Shown: positions 1 to 8,921, counted from the stretch's first letter. The stretch: DNA of 64,000 nucleotides from Solirubrobacter sp963792915 (GCA_963792915.1 CAWBYD010000003.1:558001-622000), one strand, 5' to 3'. Notes: generated by a model from the sequence alone, not told the origin. Numbers and translations: made by a program.

Positions 1-166
1 CGACCGAGAGCGCGGCGACGAGCTCGTCGTCGGTCTCGGCGATCAGCAGGTCGCCGCTGGGGAGCACGCTCGAGTCGAGCTCGGCGAGCCGGCGCAGCGC
101 GGGCCCGTCGGAGCCACGGGCGGCGCGGATGAGGACAGTAGGAGCGAGGTTGGCGAGCGCGGACAT
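1..166 (-). CDS. GNAT-like N-acetyltransferase, N-terminal fragment (runs off window)
   Basis: Only the first 55 codons are inside the window. The N-terminus (MSALANLAPTVLIRAAR, then a segment rich in A, L and R leading to AELDSS) resembles the first strand and helix of GNAT acetyltransferases, where IRxAxxxDxxAL precedes a helix. The ATG is chosen because AGAAGGAG lies 5 to 6 bases upstream of it. The gene diverges from the LysR regulator across 108 bases. The acetyl-CoA motif would lie outside the window, so the family call rests on the N-terminus alone. Confidence 0.55.
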   Translation of the reverse strand, partial: MSALANLAPTVLIRAARGSDGPALRRLAELDSSVLPSGDLLIAETDDELVAALSV

Positions 167-221
167 GGTGTCTCCTTCTAACGGGGGCGGGGGCTGCGGT
201 GTGAGACGGAATGCTGCTGCG

Positions 222-240
222 TTTGTTCCATCAGCGCAAA
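222..240. promoter_or_regulatory. candidate LysR-type T-N11-A box
   Basis: TTTG (222-225) and CAAA (237-240) are inverted arms around 11 bases, the spacing of a LysR-family T-N11-A site. It sits in the divergent region between the GNAT fragment and the LysR gene. A TATAAG hexamer at 261-266 lies 8 bases before the regulator ATG, so the regulator mRNA may be nearly leaderless. The site is inferred from spacing and context only. Confidence 0.4.
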
Positions 241-274
241 TGACGTTTTGCTGGCCTTCGTATAAGCTCAGCTG

Positions 275-1204
275 ATGCTCGACGTCCGCCGCATGCGCGT
301 GCTCCGCGAAGTCGCGGTGCGCGGCTCGTTCTCGGCCGCGGCCGAGGCCCTCTCCTTCACCCAGTCCGCCGTCTCGCAGCAGATCGCGGCGCTCGAGCGC
401 GAGGCCGGCACGACGCTCGTGCAGCGCAACGCGCGCGGCATCCGCCTGACCGAGGCGGGCGAGGCGCTGGTCCGCCACGCCGACGCGATCCTCGCGCGTC
501 TGAACGAGGCCGAGGCCGAGCTCGAGGCGATCGCCGGCCTGCGCGGCGGGCGGCTGCGGATGGCCGCGTTCGAATCCGCCGCCGCGTCGCTGATGCCGCT
601 CGCCATCGCCGCCTTCCGCGCCGAGCACCCGGGCGTCGAGCTGTCGCTGATCATGGCCGAGCCGGAGGACTCCGCCCCGCTGCTGCGAAGCGGCGAGCTG
701 GACCTGGCGCTGGGCTTCGACTCGCGCATCCGCACCGAGGTCGACGGCCTGACCCGCACGCACCTGATCTCCGACCCGATGTTCCTGTGCATGCCGGCCG
801 ACCACCCGCACGCGCGCCGGCGCAACCTGCGCCTGGCCGACTTCGCGGACGACGCCTGGATCGCCGGCGCCACCAACTGCGAGTGCAACCGGCTGATCAG
901 CCGCGCCTGCGCGCTGTCGGGGTTCGAGCCGCGGATCGCGTTCGAGACCGACGACTACACGGCGATGCAGGGATTCGTGGCCGCGGGCGTGGGCGTGTCG
1001 CTGATCGCCGAGCTCGGGCTGACGAGCGTGCGCGATGACATCGTGGTGCGCGGCCTGGGGCGCGACGCGCCGGTCCGCGAGGTCTATGCGACCACCGCGA
1101 TCGACGCGCACCGCACGCCCGCCACCCAGGCGATGGTGGACACGCTGGTCGCGGTGGCGGCAAGATACGAGACCCGCCGGCCGCAGCTGCAGCTGGTGGG
1201 TTAG
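275..1204 (+). CDS. LysR family transcriptional regulator
   Basis: This 309-residue protein has the usual LysR length. A winged helix-turn-helix occupies roughly residues 3-60 (SFSAAAEALSFTQSAVSQQI is the recognition region), a linker helix follows to about 88, and a periplasmic-binding-protein-like effector domain spans 92-295. A Cys-x-Cys pair at C202 and C204 lies in the effector domain and could sense metal or redox state, which is inference. It diverges from the GNAT gene, its most likely target, and is followed 46 bases later by the M64 protease gene. The effector cannot be inferred. Confidence 0.9.
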   Translation: MLDVRRMRVLREVAVRGSFSAAAEALSFTQSAVSQQIAALEREAGTTLVQRNARGIRLTEAGEALVRHADAILARLNEAEAELEAIAGLRGGRLRMAAFESAAASLMPLAIAAFRAEHPGVELSLIMAEPEDSAPLLRSGELDLALGFDSRIRTEVDGLTRTHLISDPMFLCMPADHPHARRRNLRLADFADDAWIAGATNCECNRLISRACALSGFEPRIAFETDDYTAMQGFVAAGVGVSLIAELGLTSVRDDIVVRGLGRDAPVREVYATTAIDAHRTPATQAMVDTLVAVAARYETRRPQLQLVG

Positions 1205-1250
1205 CCAACGTCGCCCGGGGCCGGGCGATCGAACGAGCCGGAGGGGCGTA

Positions 1251-3485
1251 ATGAGGGTGTTGAGGGTCTTGGGCCCGGTACTGGCCGTGCTCGCGCTGAG
1301 CACGCCGGCCGCGCACGCGCAGTCGATCCCGCCGACCGGGGTGGGGAGTGCCACGGTCGTGCCGGTGCAGGTGACCGGTCCGCCGGCCAACCGCTTCGAC
1401 CTGGTGATCGCGGGCGACGGCTACACCGCGGACGAGCAGGACAAGTTCATGGCGCAGGTGGACAAGCACCTGAACGTGATGTGGAGCATCGAGCCGTACA
1501 AGACCTACCGCGACTACATCAACGTCTACGCGATCAAGATCATCTCCGGCGACTCGGGCGCCAGCTGCGACCCGAACCTGACCTCGCCGCGCAAGACGAC
1601 GCCGCTGAGCGGCGCGTTCTGGGGCGGCTGCAGTGCCAGCAGCGTGCAGCGGCTGGTGACGGTCAACAACTCCGCGCTGACCCGCTACACGGCGCTCGCC
1701 CCGGGCGTGAGCCAGAAGATGGCGATCGTCAACTCCAACACCTACGGCGGCTCGGGCGGCGCGAACGCCACGGCCACCGGCGGCAACTCGCTGTCGGCGC
1801 TGATCAGCCCGCATGAGCTCGGGCACTCGCTCGGCGGCCTGCAGGACGAGTACGACTACTTCACGCGCGGCGTGCTCGGCGGCTGCTACACGGGCGGCGA
1901 GCCCACGTCAGTCCACCACACGCTGCTGACCGCCGACCAGATGCTGACCGGCCAGAAGAAGTGGTGGCGCTGGCTCGGCGAGCCGAGCGAGGCGGGCGGG
2001 CTGATCGGCCGCTACGAGGGCGGCATGTACTTCGACAAGTGCATCTGGCGCCCCAGCCAGCACTCGATCATGAAGACGTTGGGCTACTACTACGACCAGG
2101 TCAGCCGCGAGGTCATGACCCAGAAGATCTCCGGCAAGGTCAAGCTCGTCGACGCGTCGACGCCGACCACCGCACAGGTCGGGCGCACGGACACCGTGTG
2201 GGTCGAGACCCAGCACCCGGTCGACCACGAGCTGGACGTCGCGTGGGCGATCGACGGCACCACGGTGGCGGGCACGAACAACGCTCGCAGCCTCGACCTC
2301 TCCGGCCAGACGCTGGCGGCCGGCACGCACACCCTGACGGCGACGATCGTGGACCCGACGCCGTTCGTGCGCGACCCGGCGATCCGCTCCAGCACGGCGA
2401 TGACCCAGAAGCTCACCTGGACGGTCAAGGACGGCGTCAACGACCCCGTCGCCGCGACGCCGGCGATCACGTCCTCGACCCCGACCGACCGCGAGGTCGG
2501 CCGCACCGACGTCGTCTACGTCGAGACGACGCACCCGTCCGGCCCGCCGCCCGCCGTGACCTGGACGCTCGACGGCGCCGCAGTGCCCAATCCGGGCAAC
2601 AGCCGCAACCTCAAGCTCGCGTCGCTGGGCCTGACGTCCGGCACGCACACGCTCGTCGCCACCGTCGGCGACTCGACGCGGACGTGGACGGTCGACGCGG
2701 CCGACGCGATCACCACCTACACGCTCTCGACCCCGACGGCGACCATCAGCCAGCCCGGCGCGGACGTGCCCGAGTACATCTTCAAGGGCCCGTTCACGAT
2801 GAAGCTGGCCGCGACCGACAGCGACCCGGGCTACGTCGTGCCCGAGTTCCGCGTCGACGGCGACGGCTGGCAGAACTACTACGGCTGGCCGACCGACGCC
2901 GCCGAGCCGTTCCACTTCTCGGTCACCGGCACGGACATCGACGCGCTCAACTACGGCAAGCTCTCCTACGGCAAGCACGTGATCGAGTACCGCGCGATCG
3001 ACGCCGCGGGCAACATCGCCGCGGCCAAGCGCTTCGTCGTCACCTACCTCGATCCGCAGGCGAGCGACGTCGGCTCGGTCGCCGGCACCGTGCCGGCGAC
3101 CTTGTCGCTGACGCTCGGCGCGCCGGCGAGCTTCGGGGCGTTCACGCCGGGCCTGGCGAAGGACTACGCGGCGAGCATGGCCGCCGACGTCGTGACGAGC
3201 GCGGGCAATGCGGCGCTGGGCGTCGCCGACCCGAGCGCCACCGCGCCGGGGCACCTGGTCAACGCGAGCTTCGCGCTGCCGCAGGCGCTACAGGTCCAGG
3301 CATCCTCGCCGCTCGGATCGGGCGGCGCGCTGGGCCCGCTGGGCGCGCTGCTGACCTACTCGACGCCGGCGTCGCACGACCCCGTTACGGTCGCCTTCAA
3401 GCAGACGATCGGGGCGAGCGACGCGCTGCGGACCGGCAGCTACTCCAAGACGCTCACGTTCACGCTCTCGACGACGAGCCCGTGA
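1251..3485 (+). CDS. secreted M64-type metalloprotease with Ig-like repeats and C-terminal Solirubrobacter-type module
   Basis: The 744-residue protein starts at the ATG after GGAGGGGCGTA; the reading frame stays open upstream but without plausible coding. A signal peptide covers residues 1-22, with cleavage predicted after AHA. The zinc motif HELGH is at 188-192 and is followed by GGLQDEYDY, as in IgA-type M64 peptidases. Residues about 295-560 form two to three Ig-like repeats, seen in the repeated VGRTDxVxVET. The last 135 residues are a beta-rich module ending SYSKTLTFTLSTTSP that recurs in the gene at the right edge of the window. It is probably an extracellular protein-degrading enzyme. 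Its 3' end overlaps the convergent response regulator by 26 bases. Confidence 0.85.
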   Translation: MRVLRVLGPVLAVLALSTPAAHAQSIPPTGVGSATVVPVQVTGPPANRFDLVIAGDGYTADEQDKFMAQVDKHLNVMWSIEPYKTYRDYINVYAIKIISGDSGASCDPNLTSPRKTTPLSGAFWGGCSASSVQRLVTVNNSALTRYTALAPGVSQKMAIVNSNTYGGSGGANATATGGNSLSALISPHELGHSLGGLQDEYDYFTRGVLGGCYTGGEPTSVHHTLLTADQMLTGQKKWWRWLGEPSEAGGLIGRYEGGMYFDKCIWRPSQHSIMKTLGYYYDQVSREVMTQKISGKVKLVDASTPTTAQVGRTDTVWVETQHPVDHELDVAWAIDGTTVAGTNNARSLDLSGQTLAAGTHTLTATIVDPTPFVRDPAIRSSTAMTQKLTWTVKDGVNDPVAATPAITSSTPTDREVGRTDVVYVETTHPSGPPPAVTWTLDGAAVPNPGNSRNLKLASLGLTSGTHTLVATVGDSTRTWTVDAADAITTYTLSTPTATISQPGADVPEYIFKGPFTMKLAATDSDPGYVVPEFRVDGDGWQNYYGWPTDAAEPFHFSVTGTDIDALNYGKLSYGKHVIEYRAIDAAGNIAAAKRFVVTYLDPQASDVGSVAGTVPATLSLTLGAPASFGAFTPGLAKDYAASMAADVVTSAGNAALGVADPSATAPGHLVNASFALPQALQVQASSPLGSGGALGPLGALLTYSTPASHDPVTVAFKQTIGASDALRTGSYSKTLTFTLSTTSP

Positions 3486-4113
3486 TGCCGTTGCCGAACG
3501 CGTAGACCACGGCCTGCGCGCGGTCGCGCGCGCCGATCTTGGCGAAGATGTGATTGACGTGGCTCTTGACCGTCGCGGCGCTCACCACGAGCGCCGCGGC
3601 GATCTCGGAGTTCGTCCGGCCCTCGGCGATCAGCGCCAGCACCTCGGCCTCGCGCGGCGTCAGCCCGTCCGGCAGGTCGGTCGCGGGCGCGGGCTCCGAC
3701 AGCGCGGCGACGACGTGGTGCTGGACGGCCGGATCCAGCGCCGCCTCGCCGCGGGCGACGGCCTCGACGGCGGCGCGGATCTCCTCCGCGCCGGCGTCCT
3801 TGGTCAGGTAGCCGCGGGCGCCGGCGCGCAGCGCGCCGAGCACCGAGGCGTCGTCGGCGTAGGTGGTGAGCGCGATCGCGCGCACGCCGCGCTCGTGCAG
3901 CATGCGGATCGCCTCGATGCCGTCCATGCGCGGCATCCGCAGGTCCATCAGCACGACGTCGGGCGCGAGCTCGCCCGCCAGCCGCACCGCCTCCTCGCCG
4001 TCTGCGGCGGTGCCGACCAGCTCGATCCCGTCGAGCAGCCCGAGCAGCGTCCCGAGCCCCTCGCGCACGACGCGCTGGTCGTCGGCGAGCAGGACCCTTA
4101 TCGGGGCAGCCAC
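3460..4113 (-). CDS. NarL/LuxR-type response regulator
   Basis: This 217-residue two-domain regulator begins with a receiver domain: acidic pair D11-D12, phospho-acceptor D57 in VVLMDLRMPR, and the K of YLTKDAG near 106. A LuxR helix-turn-helix follows (LTPREAEVLALIAEGRTNSEIA onward, about 150-210). The GTG start lies inside the last codons of the histidine kinase (16-base overlap), so the two are translated together. Two-component pairs of this type next to an ABC drug exporter often control it, as in the DesK/DesR and LiaS/LiaR families. The exporter here starts 135 bases upstream of the kinase on the opposite strand. Confidence 0.93.
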   Translation of the reverse strand: MAAPIRVLLADDQRVVREGLGTLLGLLDGIELVGTAADGEEAVRLAGELAPDVVLMDLRMPRMDGIEAIRMLHERGVRAIALTTYADDASVLGALRAGARGYLTKDAGAEEIRAAVEAVARGEAALDPAVQHHVVAALSEPAPATDLPDGLTPREAEVLALIAEGRTNSEIAAALVVSAATVKSHVNHIFAKIGARDRAQAVVYAFGNGITGSSSRA

Positions 4114-5243
4114 AACTCGACCTTGAAGCCGTCGGCCATCGGCTCGGCGGTCAGGCGGCCGCCGAGCAGCTCGGCGCGCTCGCGCATGCCGGTCAGCCCG
4201 TAGCCGGCGGGCGAGCCGACCAGCACGGGCGCCCCCGGCCCGTGGTCGCTGACGGTCAGCGTCGTCCCGTCCGGCGCGTACTCGAGCCGCACCGACACGC
4301 GGTCGGCCGCACTGTGCTTGCGCACGTTGGTCAGCGCCTCCTGGGCCGTCCGGTAGAGCGCGAGCCGCGCCTCGGAGGAGTGCTCGCGCGGCTCGCCGAC
4401 GGTCGTCAGCGTCGCGTTCGGGAAGGCGTCGACGAGCTCGCGCAGGCGCTCGGGCCCGGGCAGCGAGTCGCCGCGCAGCGCGGCGATCGCCTGGCGGGCC
4501 TCGGTCAGCCCGTTCGCGGCGAGGTGATGGGCGCGCTCGAGGCCCGCGACGACGTCGGGGTCCGCGCCGCGGTCGCGCGCCAGCAGCCGCGTGCCCTCGA
4601 GCTGGAGCGCGAGCGCGGACAGCGAGTGGGCGAGCACGTCGTGCATGTCGCGCGCGACCCGCCCGCGCTCGGCCTCTGCGGCGGCGGTGGTCGCGGCGGC
4701 GCGCGACTCGCGCAGCTCCTCGACGAGCTGCTCGGCGTCGTCGCGGCGCTCGGCCAGCCGGCGGATCAGCCGGGTGACGAGAAACCACGGCAGGACGGAG
4801 AACAGCAGGCCGGGCACGGTGACGCCGGGATGGTCGTTCGTCAGCGCGGTGATCACGACCTCGGCGCCCAGCGTCCCGCCGGCGGCGATCAGCGCGGGTC
4901 CGCCGGCCAGCCGCATCCCGGCGATCACCGCCACGTAGTAGACGCCCGCGTAGCCCGCGCTGTCGGGCTGGACGAGCATCAGGACGCAGCTGCCGACGCC
5001 GAGCGCGACGACGCCGGCGAAGCGGTGGAGGGGCGGCAGCTCGCGGCGGGGCACGCTGATCAGGAAGCCCGCGATCCACGCCACGGTGGCGAACGAGACC
5101 CACAGGCCGTCGCCGTGCAGGCCGGGCTGCGGGTCGGTGCCGGCGATCGAGACCAGGATCACCGCGGTCGCGACGCCCGAGAACGCGCGCAGGGTCCGCG
5201 GCGGGCCGTCGCTTCCGATCCGTGGCATGTCGCGGAACTGCAT
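4098..5243 (-). CDS. DesK/NarX-type sensor histidine kinase
   Basis: The 381-residue kinase has about five membrane segments in the first 165 residues and almost no extracellular loops, as in intramembrane-sensing kinases. The HisKA_3 motif (ARDMHDVLAHSLSALA) places the phospho-acceptor at H201. The C-terminal ATPase domain shows ALTNVRKHS (N box) and GYGLTGMRERAELLGG (G box). An in-frame start 21 codons upstream is possible, but MQFRDMP begins closer to the first membrane helix. No strong ribosome site is visible. It is transcribed away from the ABC exporter and is translationally coupled to its response regulator. Confidence 0.9.
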   Translation of the reverse strand: MQFRDMPRIGSDGPPRTLRAFSGVATAVILVSIAGTDPQPGLHGDGLWVSFATVAWIAGFLISVPRRELPPLHRFAGVVALGVGSCVLMLVQPDSAGYAGVYYVAVIAGMRLAGGPALIAAGGTLGAEVVITALTNDHPGVTVPGLLFSVLPWFLVTRLIRRLAERRDDAEQLVEELRESRAAATTAAAEAERGRVARDMHDVLAHSLSALALQLEGTRLLARDRGADPDVVAGLERAHHLAANGLTEARQAIAALRGDSLPGPERLRELVDAFPNATLTTVGEPREHSSEARLALYRTAQEALTNVRKHSAADRVSVRLEYAPDGTTLTVSDHGPGAPVLVGSPAGYGLTGMRERAELLGGRLTAEPMADGFKVELWLPR

Positions 5244-5377
5244 CGCACCAACGGTAGGACGCGCGCGCCGGCACGTCATGGGCGCGCGGGTGGAAGCCGT
5301 CTCCACCCACGGGTGGAACCGCGAGTTCGACCTGCGCGCCGATGACGGGACGCCGCGCTTCGCCGATGCTGTGCCGC

Positions 5378-6316
5378 ATGATCACGAATTCCCTCGACGC
5401 CGTGGTCGCCGCGGCCTCGGAGTCCCGGCTCGCGCCGGCCGTGCGGGTGCGCGGCCTGCGCAAGTCCTACGGGACCGTGGAAGCGCTGCGCGGCGTCGAC
5501 CTGAACGTGGAACGCGGCGAGGTGCTGGCGGTCCTCGGACCGAACGGCGCCGGCAAGACGACGCTGGTGGAGATCCTCGAAGGCCATCGCCGCGCGGACG
5601 CCGGCGAGGTCTCGGTGCTCGGTCACGATCCCGGTCGGCGCGAGCGCCCGCTGCTGGAGCGGATCGGCATCGTGCTCCAGGAGGGCGGGCTGGACCCCGC
5701 CATCCGCGTGCGCGAGGCGGTCGAGCTCTACAGCGCCGCGTACCCGAACCCGCGGCCCGCCGACGAGGTCATCGAGCTCGTCGGGCTGACCGAGAAGCGC
5801 GACGCCGTCGCCTCCACGCTGTCCGGCGGCCAGCGCCGCCGGCTGGACCTCGCGCTCGGCATCGCCGGTGACCCGGAGCTGATCTTCCTCGACGAGCCGA
5901 CGACGGGGTTCGACCCCGCCGCGCGCCGGCACTCGTGGGAGCTGATCTCGAGCCTGCGCTCGCTCGGCAAGACGATCCTGCTGACGACGCACTACATGGA
6001 CGAGGCGCAGCAGCTCGCGGACCGCGTCGTGGTGATCGCGCAGGGCCGCGTGATCGCCGAGGGCACGCCGGACACGCTGGGGCGCGACGGCCACTCGATC
6101 GTCTCCTTCCGCCTGCCGGCCCACCACGACGGCCTGCCGCTGCCGGCGGACGCGACCCTCGAGCGCGGGCAGGCGAGCTTCACCACGACCGCGCCGACGC
6201 GCGACCTCGCTCCGATCCTCGCGTGGGCGGCCACGCGCGGGATGGAGCTCGAGAACCTGACCGTGGCACGGCCCTCGCTCGAGGACGTGTACCTGCAGCT
6301 GACCCAGGAGTCCTGA
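5378..6316 (+). CDS. ABC transporter ATP-binding protein (DrrA-like exporter)
   Basis: About 312 residues from the third in-frame ATG. The ATPase is complete: Walker A GPNGAGKT at 54-61, Q-loop in VLQEGG, signature LSGGQRRR, Walker B LIFLDEPT and H-loop TTHYMDE. A C-terminal extension of about 80 residues is typical of DrrA/CcmA-type exporters. The stop overlaps the permease start (TGATG). With the adjacent two-component system it forms a probable sensing and detoxification unit for a membrane-active compound; the substrate is unknown. Confidence 0.93.
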   Translation: MITNSLDAVVAAASESRLAPAVRVRGLRKSYGTVEALRGVDLNVERGEVLAVLGPNGAGKTTLVEILEGHRRADAGEVSVLGHDPGRRERPLLERIGIVLQEGGLDPAIRVREAVELYSAAYPNPRPADEVIELVGLTEKRDAVASTLSGGQRRRLDLALGIAGDPELIFLDEPTTGFDPAARRHSWELISSLRSLGKTILLTTHYMDEAQQLADRVVVIAQGRVIAEGTPDTLGRDGHSIVSFRLPAHHDGLPLPADATLERGQASFTTTAPTRDLAPILAWAATRGMELENLTVARPSLEDVYLQLTQES

Positions 6317-7143
6317 TGGCCGACCTGTCCCTCGCGTGGCGCTGGATCGTCGCCCGCTTCAAGCTCACGCTGCGCAACCCGCGCGCGCTCACGTTCACGC
6401 TCGCGTTCCCGATCGTGCTGGTCGTGCTGTTCAACGCGCTCAACGGCGACACGCAGGTGACGGCGGCCGGGGTGAAGGTCCCGTTCTCGCAGTTCTACAC
6501 GCCGGCGATCGGCATCTTCAGCCTCACCACCGCGTGCTACACGACGCTGATCCTCGGCATCGCCACGGCGCGCGACAGCGGGCTGCTCAAGCGCGTCCAC
6601 GGCACGCCGCTGCCGATGTGGATCTACATCGGCGCCTGGCTGATCGGCGCCGCGCTCGTCGGCATCCTCGCCGTCGTGCTGATGTTCGTGGTCTCGGTGC
6701 CGGCGTTCGGCGTGCAGATCTACGCCGAATCGCTCCCGTCGGCCGTCCTCGTGCTGGTGCTCGGCGCGGCGTGCCTGTCGGCGTGCGGGATCGCGGTCGC
6801 CTCGCTGGTCAAGAGCGCCGATCAGGCGATGCCGGTGGCGCAGTTCACGTTCCTGCCGCTGAGCTTCATCTCCGGCATCTGGTATCCGCTCGACGGCGCG
6901 CCGGACTGGCTGATGACGCTCGCGCACTTCTTCCCGCTCTACCACATCGCGCACGCGTTCGAGCGCTGCTTCGTGCCCGGCGCGGGCGCCGCCTGGCCCG
7001 GCGCCGACCTGTGGCCGATCCTGGCGTGGACGGTGGTCGGCGCGTTCGTCGCGGTGCGGCGCTTCCGCTTCGAGTCCGGGCCGGCCGCTACAGGTCGCGG
7101 GCGGCTGGGACGGCGCGCGCCAGCGCCAGCAGCGACAGCATGA
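6316..7143 (+). CDS. ABC-2 type transporter permease
   Basis: The 275-residue integral membrane protein has about six predicted helices, beginning with LTFTLAFPIVLVVLFNAL. The ABC-2 motif appears as FLPLSFISGIWYPLDGAPDWL before the last large loop and final helix. It begins in the stop codon of its ATPase gene, so the pair forms a two-subunit exporter. The last 56 bases overlap the convergent membrane-protein gene, giving a low-complexity, Arg-, Ala- and Pro-rich tail that may not matter for function. Confidence 0.92.
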   Translation: MADLSLAWRWIVARFKLTLRNPRALTFTLAFPIVLVVLFNALNGDTQVTAAGVKVPFSQFYTPAIGIFSLTTACYTTLILGIATARDSGLLKRVHGTPLPMWIYIGAWLIGAALVGILAVVLMFVVSVPAFGVQIYAESLPSAVLVLVLGAACLSACGIAVASLVKSADQAMPVAQFTFLPLSFISGIWYPLDGAPDWLMTLAHFFPLYHIAHAFERCFVPGAGAAWPGADLWPILAWTVVGAFVAVRRFRFESGPAATGRGRLGRRAPAPAATA

Positions 7144-7927
7144 CGAGGTCGGCCAGCACGACCAGGTAGAGCACGAACGCGCCGCCCGACGTGTCGACGT
7201 CGCCGGAGTGCAGGACCGGCAGCAGCGCCAGCAGCACGCTCCAGGCCAGGATCGTGGCGTAGGGGATCAGCGCCTCGCTGGCCTGGCGCAGCCCGACCGC
7301 GCAGCTGACCAGGATCGTGCCGATCAGCGCGTACCAGGCGGCGACGGCGCGGGCCAGCAGCGGTGTCAGCGTCCACAGCCAGTGCTTGCCGATCGCGACC
7401 GGGGCGATGTAGAGGGCGGCGGCGCCGGCGAGCAGCAGGGTCCCGCTCAGCGCCGACATCAGGCGCACGGGCAGCAGCGCCGGGTCGGCCTCGGGAACCG
7501 GCTCGGCGCTGCGGTTCTGCTGGATGACCAGGTACGGCACCGCGAACGGCACGGCGGCGTAGACGAAGCTCCAGACCCACGTCGGCGGGTAGTCGAACTT
7601 GAACTTGTCGTTGTGGATGGCGGTCGCCAGCGCGAGCAGCGTTGCGAGCACCCAGAGCGCCGGCGGCAGCGTCTGCAGGTTGCGCCAGCGCGTGGTCGCG
7701 AACAGCACGAGACCGGTGGCCAGCGTGCCCGCCAGGAAGCCGGCGCCGATGAACGCGGCGTTCACCGGCGGCTTGATCGCCCACGCGTAGTGGGCGAACG
7801 CCTGGCTCGGGAAGCAGTAGAGGAACACGCCGTTGGCGAGCGCGAGCACGAACAGGATCCAGATCCCGGTCCGCGTGAGCGGGCGGATCCGGCCGGGGGT
7901 CTCGAGGGCGGGGGCCAGCATGGTCAT
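7088..7927 (-). CDS. uncharacterised polytopic membrane protein
   Basis: About 279 residues from MTMLAP; a start two codons further in is equally possible. Eight hydrophobic segments are visible, including GIWILFVLALANGVFLYCF near the N-terminus and two near the C-terminus. A conserved-looking soluble stretch, HNDKFKFDYPPTWVWSF, lies between helices 3 and 4. No catalytic motif is recognised and I cannot assign a family. It may be cotranscribed with the upstream ECF41 sigma gene, which ends 42 bases before it on the same strand. Its 3' end overlaps the ABC permease gene by 56 bases. Confidence 0.7.
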   Translation of the reverse strand: MTMLAPALETPGRIRPLTRTGIWILFVLALANGVFLYCFPSQAFAHYAWAIKPPVNAAFIGAGFLAGTLATGLVLFATTRWRNLQTLPPALWVLATLLALATAIHNDKFKFDYPPTWVWSFVYAAVPFAVPYLVIQQNRSAEPVPEADPALLPVRLMSALSGTLLLAGAAALYIAPVAIGKHWLWTLTPLLARAVAAWYALIGTILVSCAVGLRQASEALIPYATILAWSVLLALLPVLHSGDVDTSGGAFVLYLVVLADLVMLSLLALARAVPAARDL

Positions 7928-7969
7928 CTGCCAAACAGTGCCGGGTATGACGGCCGCTGGCAAGGGAGC

Positions 7970-8848
7970 TCACCCGAGCCCGCTGAGGTCCAGCTCGCGC
8001 AGCCGCTCGGGATCGGCGAGCGCGTCGATGCCGACGATCCGGCCGCCCGCGACGGTGAAGCCCATGACCGAGATCGCGCGGTCGCCCCGCGCGACCAGGG
8101 CGCCTGCGGCGCCGTTGACCAGCACCGGTCGCACGTACGGCGCGAGCCGTGAGAACAGCAGCGCCTGGCTCGCGACGTTGGCGGCGCCGCGGATCACGAC
8201 CGAACGGCCCGGGCGCAGGACGCCCCCATCCGAGCGCAGCACGACGTCCGGGTCGAGCACCGCGACCAGCGCGTCGAAGTCGCCGTCGCGCGCGGCGGCG
8301 AAGAAGGCGTCGACCACCTCGCGCTGGCGCGGCAGGTCGTCGGCCGGCGTCTGTCCCTGCACGCGCCGGCGCGCGCGGCTGGCGAGCTGGCGCGCCGCCG
8401 CCGGCGAGCGCTCGACCATCGGCGCGATCTCCTCGAACGGCACCGCGAACATGTCGTGCAGAACGAACGCGAGCCGCTCCGCGGGCGCCAGCTGCTCGAG
8501 CACGACGAGCAGCGCGAGGCCGACCGAATCGGCCAGCAGCGCCTCGTGCTCGGGGTCCATGCCGCCGGCCGGGCTGAGGATCGGCTCCGGGACGTGGGGC
8601 GCCTCGAGCGGCTCCTCGCGGCGCGCGTTGCGCGCGCGCAGCGCGTTCAGGCTCACGCGCGCGACCACCGTCGTGAGCCAGCCGCCGAGGTTCTCGATCG
8701 CGCTCGCATCGGAGCGGCTGAGGCGCAGCCACGCCTCCTGCACGGCGTCGTCGGCCTCGCTGACCGAGCCGAGCATCCGGTAGGCGACCGCCCGCAGGTG
8801 GGTCCGGTGCTCCTCGAAGCGCTGCGCCAGCCAGTCCGTCTCGTTCAT
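7970..8848 (-). CDS. ECF41-group RNA polymerase sigma factor with fused SnoaL-like domain
   Basis: This 292-residue sigma factor has region 2 (RAVAYRMLGSVSEADDAVQEAWLRL) and region 4 (LAPAERLAFVLHDMFAVPFEEIA), then a C-terminal SnoaL-like domain from about residue 175. The ECF41 hallmark motifs are recognisable in altered form: HVPEP in the inter-region linker (family WLPEP), SDGG in the SnoaL domain (DGGG) and DPERL near the end (NPDKL). In ECF41 proteins the fused domain replaces an anti-sigma factor and modulates activity. It diverges from an epimerase gene, the class of partner typical for this group, through an unusual pair of matching promoters. Confidence 0.93.
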   Translation of the reverse strand: MNETDWLAQRFEEHRTHLRAVAYRMLGSVSEADDAVQEAWLRLSRSDASAIENLGGWLTTVVARVSLNALRARNARREEPLEAPHVPEPILSPAGGMDPEHEALLADSVGLALLVVLEQLAPAERLAFVLHDMFAVPFEEIAPMVERSPAAARQLASRARRRVQGQTPADDLPRQREVVDAFFAAARDGDFDALVAVLDPDVVLRSDGGVLRPGRSVVIRGAANVASQALLFSRLAPYVRPVLVNGAAGALVARGDRAISVMGFTVAGGRIVGIDALADPERLRELDLSGLG

Positions 8849-8849
8849 C

Positions 8850-8911
8850 GGTCACATCTCGTCGTCGCGGGGGGTCAAGCCAGTGACCGTTGAAATCCTC
8901 GCGATGTGACA
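8850..8911. promoter_or_regulatory. two face-to-face ECF41-type promoters
   Basis: On the plus strand GGTCACA (8850-8856), a 16-base spacer, then GGTC (8873-8876) reads toward the epimerase gene. On the minus strand TGTCACA (8911-8905), a 16-base spacer, then GGTC (8888-8885) reads toward the sigma gene. The published ECF41 consensus is TGTCACA-N16-CGTC, so each differs by one or two bases with identical spacing. The two -35 boxes are arms of the inverted repeat GTCACATC/GATGTGAC. Confidence 0.7.
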
Positions 8912-8921
8912 GGAGCCGAAC

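Noticed and set aside
1908..3254. Long minus-strand frame opposite the M64 protease
   Set aside because: Entirely Arg- and Gly-rich; the plus strand shows signal peptide, HELGH and Ig-like repeats in one frame.
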